NCBI GenBank assembly: GCA_036346375.1 | Contig: CM070508.1 | Location: 22,884,852 to 22,948,851 of the forward strand | Reading direction: 5' to 3' | DNA: 64,000 nucleotides | DNA from: Guadua angustifolia | Lineage: Eukaryota > Streptophyta > Magnoliopsida > Poales > Poaceae | In this document: positions 1 to 10,280 of the stretch, piece after piece | Layout: every line of letters starts with the position of its first letter | Numbering within the stretch: the first letter of the stretch is position 1 | The notes under the pieces: model-generated | Seen by the model: only the letters and a program-made list of their open reading frames with translations | What the model was told of the DNA's origin: nothing | Database searches by the model: none | Translations under genes and position numbers: made by a program

Positions 1-1786
1 CCCAGAAAGGCCTCGCACAGCGTGATGAAGATCGCGATGTGCAGCACGCCGTGGGGATTCAGATGGTGCGCCTCCACCTTGTAAAAGTGAAGAAGCCCGC
101 GAACAAATGAGTGGAGGGGGAGGCCGAACCCGCGCTCAAAGAAGGACGCGGATACGACGATCTCGCCGTTGCCGGGCTCCGGAGCCGCGGCTCCCGTCGG
201 CACCCTCCACCGAGATACGTCGCGCGGGGGAAGGAATCGCTTCTTCGCCAGGCCAAGCACACGAGCATCGAGAACGGAGCACTCCGCCCATGACATCTCC
301 GAAAGAGCAGGACCGACGAGCGGAAAAGGGGCTGAGGCGATGAATCCCTCTCCTAGGTTTTTCTTGGCTTCCCTCACGGTCGCCCTCGTTTTTCTTTCTT
401 TCGCAGTGAAGAACAGGACAACACGGAGGAATCCGACCAGCGGTTCCCCCCTTTTTATAAGGAGTGCAACGCCCATCGGCCGGACAGGCGTCAACCGAAT
501 AGACGATATCGCGAAGAGAAACAGCGTGCGATTGGCTCCCCCGACCGTCGCGACGGTTCAACGGTACACCGCCTCGATTCTTGGTCGCCCCTGCGTTAAT
601 TCCTGACAGGACAGTAGCCAGGCGAGAAGGCCTCACATCGGGCAGAGTGGCGCACGGCTCCTCGAGCCTCGCTCCCAGACTTGAAGAGCCGCCTTGCAAC
701 GGGAGAAAAACACGCCAAGGCCGCTACGGTCCCGGAAGCCACGAAAGGGCTCACCAACTTATGCTCGGGGCTCGACCAAGTGTTGTGGGCTCCGAACGCC
801 CAGCCACCAAGTGGATGCACACACCACCCCGAGCGAAAAATCGAGCGAGGGACGAGGATGAGGTGAGCTCCCAGTGGGCCTCTAGTTGGGTCGGCGGACG
901 ACCCAATCACCTTTAATCGTGTTCGAGACCATACTTCACACTCACCATGAGCCGTGGACGGTGGCGGCCGATTGCGCTCTGTGTCGGCGGACGACTTGGG
1001 GCCCGATACGGGATCGAGTAAAGAAAGGTTCTCATGGGTCGCCCCCAGAGGGTCGGACGCCCACGCCGGGATAACGTCCGCTCGGAAACGGTTCTCCTTT
1101 CGGGAAGCCGCCAGGGCCCACTCGGACAGACCCGCTATCACCACACGAGCACGCGTTCTGACCAGCGCGCGGCAACGCGCTAGCTCACCCTCCAGTCCCC
1201 ACTGCGCGACGGGCGATTCGGGAACGCGCCACCACCTCGCCAACGAAAGCGTGGGACGGGCACCTTTATCTATCTCCGGCGCGACGCCGACCTCGCTGGT
1301 ACATCGGGGTCACGACGCAAAATGGGCGCCTCCGCACAAAAGGTAAACCTCCGACCGGCTCTCCGATCCGCTCGGGGCTCGAAACTCCATCCACCGGATC
1401 GGCACAAGACCGGCGTTGGCGACCAACCCGTTTGGTCGGACACCAGCAACCGAGGAGGCCACCTCCGTCTAACTGATGCACTTGCGGGAACTCAGGCGAC
1501 TTTGACCAGGAGCTCGAGTCCGCCAACCGGAGCTGCCTCCGCACGAAAGGTAAACCCCCGACCAGCTCTCCGATCCGCTCGGGGGCTCCATCCACCGGAT
1601 GCGCTCGCGCGCACCCGGGTGAAACCGACCAAACCTGACCGGCCGGGCACCGAAAATCGCGAAAACCGGTCGATCAGTCTCAAGGCGCAGAGATCCAGTC
1701 ATATCAGAAGCGGCATGCTCGACCAGGATCCGTTGAACAGGGTAAACCCCCGACCGGCTCTCCGATCCGCTCGGGGGCTCGGGGGC
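1..1786 (+). mobile_element. Internal 3' region of a Gypsy-like LTR element
   Basis: GC-rich sequence with no credible coding frame; the open frames here are short and overlap on both strands. It ends in a purine-rich CTCGGGGGCTC tract directly before an LTR-like start, which is how the 3' end of a plus-strand Gypsy-type element looks. The 5' part lies outside the window. The call rests on the PPT-like tract and the LTR that follows, not on any protein. Confidence 0.5.
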
Positions 1787-1790
1787 TATT
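1339..1790 (+). repeat. Three degenerate repeats with PPT-like cores
   Basis: A block reading roughly GTAAACCCCCGACC then GGCTCTCCGATCCGCTCGGGG recurs near 1343, 1549 and 1741, about 200 bp apart. Each copy ends in a purine-rich CTCGGGG tract. The last copy directly precedes the LTR start near 1787, so the unit probably duplicates the region around the polypurine tract. Confidence 0.6.
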
Positions 1791-1879
1791 GACGAATACC
1801 CGGGGCATGGGTATCCCCAGCGGCCCGGGAGAAGCATATGGGCCGCCACCGCGCCTAAGCCCCAAACAAGAAGCCCTGC
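1787..1879 (+). mobile_element. Gypsy-like 3' LTR, first segment
   Basis: The sequence after the PPT-like tract (starting TATTGACGAATACCC) looks like a slightly mutated TGTTGACG LTR start. The segment stops at 1879, where a Copia-type element is inserted. The LTR resumes after the insertion. No PBS follows the distal end, so it is called the 3' LTR of a plus-strand element. Confidence 0.5.
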
Positions 1880-2487
1880 TGTAGGGTCGAGGATGCGCCT
1901 AGAGGGGGGGTGAATAGGCGATTTACAAAATTCGATCTCTTGCTAAACAATTCGCTCTAATACACCCCTAAGACAAAACCTAATCAAAGATATATGCGGA
2001 AGCGATAAATAGGTTTTGACAATTAAAGCCTAAATCAACTAGGCTCACTATGTGCACTAACTAAATTATGTCTCTATGTATAAATTGCTAAATTGAACAA
2101 TCAATTAATACTAAGCAATTCTAATACATTCAAGCAATCAATAATATGCACAAGGTAAATACTTGAAAGTAAAGAGACAAGGGACAACCGATGTTTTTCC
2201 GTGGTGTTCGGAGACTTGCCGGTCTCCCCTAGTCCACGTTGAGGCAAGCCCGACGACTCGGACCGGCTCCCGCTTGAGCACCCGCCTCTTTCCACTAGTG
2301 TGGTTTTTCACGCTTGCGCGTAGGCTCAACCCGAACCTTCACAAACTTGCCGGGGCTTCTCACAACCTTGAGAGCTCCCGCGCACGACGCCTACGCCGTC
2401 TAGGAGTCGGCAACCTCCAAGAGTAACAAGCCGCTCCTCCGCTTGAACCTCATCGAGCACAACGAATGCGCAACCGGTGATCACCAA

Positions 2488-4391
2488 GTGCAACACATGC
2501 ACAAGGACCTCACTCAAGTGCAACACATGCACAAGAGCTCACTCAAACCACTCCTAATTGCAACGCATGCAATTAGTCCACTCTTGAGCTCAAGAAGCAA
2601 AGGGAGAAAGAGCAACACATGCAAATGACTCCCACACACAGCCAACCTTACCCCCAAGCCCCCCAAGGGGGTATTTATAGCCTCCACCAAAGAAACTAGC
2701 CGTTGGGAGCAAACTCGGGCAGAAAACAGCAAAATCCGGTCGGACCGGGCCTCGGTCGGTCCGACCGGTCCTCACAGACCAACGGTCGGAATTCTGCCCG
2801 TTATACGGCCGGTGCAACCGCTCAACAGCCGGTCACACCGCGCCTCCGGTCCGACCGGACCTCAAGCGGTCACACCGCCCAACCAAAACAACCGAACACT
2901 GAAAAGCGCTCCCTCTGGAAAATACACATCATGGGGGGCAGTCGCCACCGCCCATTAGGCCGTCGCGCATAATAGCGATCGCACCGCCGCACAAAACCGC
3001 AATGCATGTTTCATGGAAAACTTGCACCGCACGGGGGGTCGGTTGGACCTCTCGGCCGGTCCAACCGCTCGACGGCCGGTCCAACCGCCCTAAGGCCGGT
3101 CCGAGCCTCGGCCAAAGTTGCACCGCCATTGATCGAGAAATTTAGAATTCAACTCAAAATCGATTCTCCAAAACCGAAAACCATTCCTTGAGCCCATAAA
3201 TGATCAACACATGATCATACACACGTGCAAAACACATTTGCACCATTTTAACTCATACTCAAAGAATTCGACCAAACTCACGAAAACACATTTCGCAATC
3301 GACTCAAGAACTATTCGCAAATCGTATTAAGCGAATCAAACTCGAGTTTATGAGATTAATCCCCCTAGCCATGTGAAGGTCAACACAAGACCCGGTCAAC
3401 TTGCCAACACCCGTTGCAAGCCCCACTCACATGCTCTCGGAATTCCGGACTCATAAACCTCAGTTTATTCGCACAACGAACTTGCAAATAACACAATGAA
3501 ACCATTTCATGCTTGAGCACTACTCTTTGCAACACATGCAAAAGTCTAGCTCCAAGCAACGTTAAATCAAGGTGCATGAACTCTCCAATTGCAACACATG
3601 CAATTCTCTAGTTCCATGCAACACCAAAACAAATCTCAAGTATGAGCTCTTTACTGCAACACATGCAAGCCTCTAGCTCCATACAAACACACAAGTTTTA
3701 GAAAGATTGTTTTCGAACCAAAACATGAAGCTTCAACTAATGCAACACATGCAAAAGTGAACTTCACACAAAAGCCAACGCACTAGCTTATCCTATTTGC
3801 AACACATGCAAATCAAAGCATAATGCGAAGACCAAATACAACCAAGCATAAGTTTAACCCATTCGCAACACATGCCAAATGGTTAACCCATATGCAAGAA
3901 CCAAATCAAATAAGATTTGAGCTTTGAGTGAATGCGGATTGAGATCACCAACACATGATGAAGCTCAAGCGAAAGAGGCAACCCCTCTTAATAGCAGCGG
4001 TAAAACCTTAGACACAAAGACTACAAAAGTCCTTAGCCTATCTAGTTATACCTTCGCCACAAGACAAGCAATCCCCTTTGGGGTCTTTATGATCATCGCA
4101 TATTCGCTCCCCGGATATCACTCGACTCCTCTTGGGATCCACTCTTGACGCCCATCTACTCATGATGCCGTCCTTGTCCCGTTCTCATCATCTCATTCAT
4201 CTTTGGACCTAACTCAAACATAACTCATGAAACTTGTTAGTCCAAGATGCATGGTTGTCTCAATTATCTCTTGCACTCCATTAACACATAATGGATGCCT
4301 CTAGATCAATTGAGCACAACCTAAATCAATAGAAATGATTTAATTGTGTCTTAAGTATAATAATGCAACACATGCGTAATTATACTTAAGA
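2488..4391 (-). repeat. Array of short stem-loops with ACACA/TGTGT loops
   Basis: Many inverted repeats surround the 5-base loop ACACA (TGTGT on the element strand). Examples are GTGCA/TGCAC at 2488-2502 and 2518-2532, CTAATTGCA/TGCAATTAG at 2554-2576 (loop ACGCA), ATGATCA/TGATCAT at 3200-3218, GTGCAAA/TTTGCAC at 3225-3243, CGAAA/TTTCG at 3291-3305, TTTGCA/TGCAAA at 3526-3542, AATTGCA/TGCAATT at 3587-3605, ATTTGCA/TGCAAAT at 3795-3813, TCCATTA/TAATGGA at 4277-4295, and a 19-bp imperfect stem at 4349-4391. Arms differ between sites while the loop is kept. Function is unknown. Confidence 0.85.
2671..2680 (-). promoter_or_regulatory. TATA box of the Sirevirus-like LTR
   Basis: The minus strand reads CTATAAATAC after a GC-rich stretch. 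The same box sits at 11073-11082 in the other LTR, at 36858-36867 (+) in the first solo LTR and, as CTATAAAAGG, at 44095-44104 (+) in the second. Conservation across four LTRs supports a promoter role. Confidence 0.75.
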
Positions 4392-5199
4392 ACTATTCAT
4401 TTGTCCTCAATTAATCACGGAGCACCATCAACACATGATGAAGTGTTCTTTAATGATTAATTAAGACAAATGAACTCAATTTAAATTATCATTTAAATTG
4501 ATATGAGTATATATTAACTACACAAGTTTTCATATACTCATGTTGATGAGAAGTAATGATCCATTATATGTAAATTGTATGGAAATGATCATTACTCTAA
4601 ATCATCAACTATAGAATACACCCCACATGTATATGTGCATAAATATGATTGACTTGGAGATAATATGCACATATTCAAATTGATCGTATTGGAGTATATC
4701 CTATATTACCATGAGTATACTTATAACTAGGCAATTCGAATATATACTCAAAGATTTTAGTTTCTTTGTCTTGATCTTTATGTGTATCAATAAAGAATCG
4801 ATCAATACAAAGAAGCTATCAAGTTAAACTACGAACTCCCCCTAAGTGTGTGCATCCATGTAATATATGGATTGCGAAACATGATGCACATTTTGTGGTT
4901 AATATAACGGGGACATTCATACTTTAACTTGACTCCAAAGTATGCAACTAATATTAAGATGAATATGCAAACATACCTTGGGTTTTCCATTTTTCCATGC
5001 GATAAGACTAAACAAAGATATTCTAAACAAACAAAGTTAGTCTCGATACAAGATATGTCATTAAGAAATATATCGCATTAGGGGAATAACTCAATATTGG
5101 ATTTGTCATTAACGCACGATTAGATTTGTCATTATCATTAACATATGATTGGATTTGTCATTAACACCAAAACCATGATTAATGAAGGTTGAACTTACA

Positions 5200-5580
5200 A
5201 TCTCCCCCTTTTTGGTGATTAATGACAAATCCAAGCTTAATGAGCACATTTGGGTTAAAACTAACATGTTGAGAGAATTTAAGCTAATTGAACACATATG
5301 CATTGCATAATTCTCCCCCTTAATCATATCAAGCTTACTTTTTAAACCAAATGACATTATGCTTCCTAATTCTCCCCCTTTTGGCATTAAACACCAAAAA
5401 ATGGATAAACCATCTCAAAAGAATATTTCAATTATATCTCCCCCTTTTTGGCAAACATTTATCATTAATAAGATTTATCATTATCTCCCCCTTTTGGCAT
5501 TTAACTTAAGAAATAATTCTCCCTTTGTATTTCATTATTCTCCCCCTTTTTACTTTAATCATTCTCCCCTCTTTTTTTTT
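5200..5580 (-). repeat. Array of polypurine-tract-like motifs
   Basis: The PPT next to the 3' LTR (plus-strand TCTCCCCCTTTTTGG at about 5201) recurs, perfect or degenerate, near 5312, 5371, 5437, 5484, 5518, 5539 and 5563. On the element strand these are AAAAGGGGGAGA tracts, the form that primes plus-strand DNA synthesis. A related ACTCCCCCTA occurs at 8191. Multiple PPTs are, as I recall, typical of Sireviruses. Confidence 0.8.
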
Positions 5581-5810
5581 AGCATTTAACAATTTCTTTC
5601 AGGGGTCATATCTAATGAAGGTCATATAAGAATTAGAGTGCATACTTATGACCTTGGAGTGGAATTTGAAGAACTTAAGCCAAATGAACAAGATAGGCAA
5701 TGAAATCCCAAATGAAAGGATATACAAGGAATAAAACAAGTTTTTCATTTGAAATATGGCTTGATACCAAAAGAAGAAAAACTCGAAAAGAGACCATATT
5801 CGGGATTTTG

Positions 5811-6831
5811 GATACCACTTTGAAGGAAGAATAAGCGCTTGCAATTTTGGATACCACTTGTAAAGATTTGCATTAAAATATGGATACCACTTGTAAAAAA
5901 CAAATAAGCATTTTGCAAAGAAGGGTATCGCACGGTTTATTTGAAACACATTCAAATAACTCACTCCTCATTTTATTAGGCTTTGCAACTTTCAATATGA
6001 TTCTTTTAAAGAATCCAATAATTGCCTAACCGGGTAAACGAGGAACCCAAGAGAAATGAGATACCACTTGAGACAATAGATACCACTTGTAAAATTAATC
6101 TCAAGGGTTTTGCATGAAGAACCAAAAGAACCGAGCATTTTCAAATTTTCATGAAAAACAATGCTCAACAAGAGATTTTCCTCTTTTATGAATTTCAACA
6201 CATAAAGATTCTCACACAGAGAAGTCTTAAGCGGTTGAACTTACAATTTTAATTTGAGAGGAAATTCTTAATCAAGAATGTGGGCATCACAATAATGCTA
6301 CAAAGAGGTAATGAAATACCACTTGTAGGAAATAGTTGAATTTAATGATACCACTTAAAAAGGAAATCCAAAAATCAAGGATATCATTAGAAGGAATGAA
6401 CAATAAGACCCATGATACCACTTGGAGAAAAGAGAAACTTAATGATACCACTTTGTAAGCATATGAAATGAATAAAAGCTCGATTTGATACCACTTAGGA
6501 TCAAATCACAAAGATTGATACCACTTGAAAGAATAATCGACAACATCGATGGGTATCAGAGCAATATTCTCAGAGCAATATACTCACGGGTATCAAAAAC
6601 TCAAGATAGTTCAATAAAATCACAAAGATTTAGTATCAGAGCAAAACAAAGATATGATATCACTTGTAAGCCAATAATTGCCCAAAACTTGCAATAGATA
6701 AACTCCCCAAGATGTTCAATGAATGAAACATGGAGTTATTTGTATTTGAATTGCACAAGTTTTGTCTTTTCAAAAGATCAAGTGAAAATCACGCTTTAAG
6801 TCAATTAAGGTGCTCAAACTGATACCACTTG
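5811..6831 (-). repeat. Array of PBS-like GATACCACTTG motifs
   Basis: The motif GATACCACTTG, or a close variant, occurs at about 5811, 5850, 5883, 6060, 6079, 6316, 6347, 6414, 6444, 6487, 6517, 6656 and 6821. It matches the sequence across the true PBS-LTR junction (10272-10286), including TTGTAGG from the LTR end in the copy at 6316. Two copies in the opposite sense (GGTATCAGAGC, about 6552; GTATCAGAGC, about 6633) also occur. No coding function is evident. Confidence 0.8.
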
Positions 6832-8492
6832 AAAAAGCGATCAAATAAATTTTTAGAATTTTTCAAATTTTGCACAAATGAACTTTGGGGTAGCAAGAAT
6901 CATTTCCAAAAAGAATTTTTGAAAAATCACATTCCAGTAAAAAGATATCCCAAAAGAAAACTCGGAAAAATCTGAAATTTCAGAGCTCAGCATGCCATGG
7001 CCGGTGTGACCGCTCTAGGTCCGGTCCAACCGTCCCTGAGGGCGGTGCAACCGCAGGGGGGGCGGTTGGACCGACCCTGACAGGCTGAAAAACCCGACTT
7101 TTTACAAATTTTGTCAAAATTAACTCAAACAAAGTCCAAAAAATTTGAAATTTTGCAGAGATGAACTTTGGACTAATTAGAAGGTTTTTCAAAAAGAATT
7201 TTCTCAAAATCAATTTTATTTTGAAAGTTATGGCAATTTGCGCTTTGAGGTATAAAAGAAAATTGATTTTCACAAAAAGCCTCAAAATGCAATTCAATTT
7301 GGATTTTATGCAATTTCGACTTTCATGGCTTAGATTGGTGTATCATGAATGTTTCTAGCCAGGGTTTATAATAAAATCCAACTTGAATGCCACGATTTGA
7401 GCTATATGCCTAAATAGGTCCTTTTGGATTAAATCAAATCGTTTTTGAGTCAAATTAGATTTCAATTATAGTTTTTCACTTTGAAAGCTTGTAAAACATT
7501 TGAATTACTTTGTAGAATACTTTTTCAAAGCTTTTTACAAATTTGGGCCTTTTAAATATAAATTTTGACTTTTGATCTAAATAGTCCATTTGAAGAAGCA
7601 AAGTCAAATCCAATAAACACAAAACTTCAAATAAAGCAAGAGGTAAGATATAGAGATTTGAATTATGTGTATGAGTCTAAATTACCATTTTGAATCACAA
7701 TTCTACACAAGAATGGATCCAAATGGAGAAACTCACTAAGTGCTAGAATATGACCATTATGGGTCAAGTGTAGTTTTTCGGCGAGTTTCAAAATCAAATA
7801 TCTTTTGCTAGGTTGGTCTTTTGAAAATCTTTTGAATACGAAAGTTGTTAAGAATGACCAACTCTAGGATTTTTATTTTGGAATTATTTTCAAAATCCTT
7901 TTACTTTTAATTCTATGAAAATTATAAGTTTAAATCAAAATCAAGATACTAGTAACTAGTTTTTGGACTAAAACTCATTTTCTTTTTAAAATTAGTTTTT
8001 GTAAAACCAAAACCATTGAAAAACAATTCAAAAGCATTTGTATATATTTTTCAACTAGTTTTTCACAAGATTAGTAATAGAGTATACAAATCTTGAGTTT
8101 TGGCTAAATGGCTTGATTTTGAAAATATATATGCACTTATTATTAATATGGGCACACGTAGGGATGTGATACACATGAATATGAATTAACACTCCCCCTA
8201 AATGTGCCACTACTACACTTGCTCAAGATTGGCAATTAAGAGAATAGATAAGAGGCAAGAGCAAGTGGCCATAACAAGTAATCTAAATTGATTTTAACAT
8301 GAATATTACAATATAACCTACACAAGGCTATAAGACATAATAGTAATCAATTTAAATACTTGTTACCGAGATGGCATTGGCTTATGATGGACATGATTAT
8401 CTTCATGCTTGACACCACTTGTAGATCAATATAATCCTTCTCCTCCATGAGTGTGCAAGCGTCCAATCCATCTCTTATCACCTAAAAGTCTT
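6832..8492 (-). other. Non-coding internal region where pol would lie
   Basis: AT-rich sequence with no long frame on either strand. A short CpG-rich island at about 7000-7085 carries the same GGTCCAACCG and GCGGTTGGACC words as the LTR promoter region, so it is probably an LTR-derived patch. No trace of integrase or reverse transcriptase was recognised. Confidence 0.6.
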
Positions 8493-10220
8493 TTAGGCGA
8501 TCTTTGGTACCCAATCCTTGTTGGGTCCGACAACGTTAGTCACAATTGATTTAGGAACCCAAATGGCCCTAATTCTAGCATTTTTAAATTGACTAACATT
8601 ACTAGAAATAGTTTTGCGAGAATTATTCCTCCTAGGCAAAGTATTTGTATTTTTATGGAAGGGCATGGGAGGACATTGATATTTTGCAAAACCATTTCTA
8701 GTTTGATCTCTTTTAAGCATATGATAATTGAAATTATGAAATGGTTTAGAGGATCTAGCAAATCTAGCAAAGGCTTTGCTATTGTTATTTCTCCTAAGCA
8801 ATTGGTTTGAATTATATTGAGATGGCTTAGGAGTTCTAACAATTTTAGCAAAACCATTACTAGATTTACTCTTCCTATGCATATGAATATTATTTTGAGC
8901 CGGCATAGGGGACTTGACAAGCTTAGCAAACACATTGCCATTCTTGTCCTTCCTAAGCAAATAATTATCATTTACACGAATAGGCTTAGGAGTGATACCT
9001 TTGGGACAATCCTTACCGAAGTGTCCCTTTTCTCGGCAATTGAAGCACGTTACTCCGTTTGGTCCTCTCTTGACCTTCTTGTTGTGCTCAACGCCGGTTT
9101 GCCTCATGGTTGATGTTGTGGCCTTGTTATCCACTTGATTAGGGCACACGGAGGCGAGGTGGCCCTTCTTGTTGCAAGCAAAACACTTGACGATCTTCGA
9201 GTGGCGTGCATTGTGTCTTGTCTTGCTATTCTCCCTCTTGGAGTTGTAGCCGAGTCCTCGCTTGTCTTGAGGCGCCCTTGGCTTGCTCAAGATTTCGTCG
9301 AGGAGGGCTTTTCCTTTAACGCACCTCTTCAAGTCATTTTCCAACTTAATGACTTGAGCCTTGAGCTCATTGTTTTCCTCTACAAGGTTAGTCTCAACAT
9401 GCATAGAGGAAGTACTAGCAATTGAATTTGAGCAATAAGGTATATCATCACTAGAGGTGGATATGCATTTGTTTGATGAATTGTTTGTAATTTGAATTGA
9501 GTGAGGCAATTCATCAACTAGATTGCATTGAGTGGCAATATCCACACTAGCTTTAGTGAATTCCTTGAAAAGGAGTTTCTCATGATTTTCTTTTAGAACA
9601 TCATAATCATTTTGAAGTGAATCATGTTCTAATTTCAAAACTTTGTATTTCTTTTTCTCCTTTCCAAGAAATTCATTGAGCTCCTCTAATAAATTCATAA
9701 GTTCATCATATGAGGGCTCACCTTCGTCATCACTTACCTCATTCTTACCTTTCGCCATAAAGCAACGAATTTTTGATGGAATTGAAAAATCGTCGTCGCT
9801 AGAGGCGGAGGTTGAGGTTGACGGAGTTGTCGGTTCATCAATTGATGTTGAAGTTGAAAAATCTTCAACCGACACCTCTTCCTCAATGCAATCCTCATTT
9901 AACGTGGACACTTCATATAATTCTTGAATCTTGGTCCACATTGCATGAGCGCTCGAGAGGTTGCATATGAGATTAAATATATCTACGCTCACAACGCTAA
10001 ATAAAACATTAGTAGCTTGAGCGTCGAGATGTAGGCATTTCTCCTCTCCTTTAGTTGGAGCAATATCATTTAGTGAAGAAGAAAAGCCGACATCTACGAT
10101 CCACCATATTTGTGGGCTCATGGATTTAAAATAATTTATCATAAATAATTTCCATGATGAATAATTTGAGCCATCAAAAATATGTGAATCGGTGGAGTGC
10201 ACTAAACCTCTATTTGCCAT
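8493..10220 (-). CDS. Retrotransposon gag protein with two zinc knuckles
   Basis: An intact 575-codon frame beginning with ATG about 45 bp inside the PBS, as expected for Copia gag. The N-terminus (residues 10-110; FDGSNYSSWK near the start) resembles the UBN2/DUF4219-type Gag domain. A Ser/Thr/Asp-rich linker and a coiled-coil-like Lys/Glu-rich stretch (about 170-215) follow. Two CX2CX4HX4C knuckles lie near residues 343-358 (CFACNKKGHLASVC) and 390-405 (CFNCREKGHFGKDC) and should bind RNA. The C-terminal 170 residues are basic, with repeated FAK/FAR motifs. The frame ends before any protease or integrase. It may still make particles that borrow enzymes from an autonomous relative; that is inference. 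Confidence 0.9.
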   Translation of the reverse strand: MANRGLVHSTDSHIFDGSNYSSWKLFMINYFKSMSPQIWWIVDVGFSSSLNDIAPTKGEEKCLHLDAQATNVLFSVVSVDIFNLICNLSSAHAMWTKIQELYEVSTLNEDCIEEEVSVEDFSTSTSIDEPTTPSTSTSASSDDDFSIPSKIRCFMAKGKNEVSDDEGEPSYDELMNLLEELNEFLGKEKKKYKVLKLEHDSLQNDYDVLKENHEKLLFKEFTKASVDIATQCNLVDELPHSIQITNNSSNKCISTSSDDIPYCSNSIASTSSMHVETNLVEENNELKAQVIKLENDLKRCVKGKALLDEILSKPRAPQDKRGLGYNSKRENSKTRHNARHSKIVKCFACNKKGHLASVCPNQVDNKATTSTMRQTGVEHNKKVKRGPNGVTCFNCREKGHFGKDCPKGITPKPIRVNDNYLLRKDKNGNVFAKLVKSPMPAQNNIHMHRKSKSSNGFAKIVRTPKPSQYNSNQLLRRNNNSKAFARFARSSKPFHNFNYHMLKRDQTRNGFAKYQCPPMPFHKNTNTLPRRNNSRKTISSNVSQFKNARIRAIWVPKSIVTNVVGPNKDWVPKIA

Positions 10221-10265
10221 CCTTTTTACTCTCTAGACGGTAAAGCCTAAAATGAGAGTGACCGT

Positions 10266-10280
10266 GGCTCTGATACCACT
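10266..10280 (-). promoter_or_regulatory. Primer binding site (initiator tRNA-Met type)
   Basis: The minus strand reads AGTGGTATCAGAGCC immediately after the LTR end. TGGTATCAGAGC is the standard plant Copia PBS, complementary to the 3' end of initiator tRNA-Met. Confidence 0.92.

Larger units (their letters stand above)
1880..5199 (-). repeat. 3' LTR of the Sirevirus-like element
   Basis: A 3320-bp terminal repeat, nearly identical to 10281-13616. On the minus strand it begins TGTAAGTTCAACC and ends CGACCCTACA. It has an AT-rich half (about 4150-5199), a half rich in ACACA-loop hairpins (about 2480-4400), a CpG-rich cluster of GGTCCAACC/GGTCGGACC palindromes (2730-3125) and a TATA box on the minus strand near 2671-2680. 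The open frames inside it are shadows. Confidence 0.95.

Noticed and set aside
2488..4391. CRISPR-like array from repeated GCAACACATGCA words
   Set aside because: Spacing is irregular, units are inverted repeats with varying arms, and the host is a plant retrotransposon LTR.
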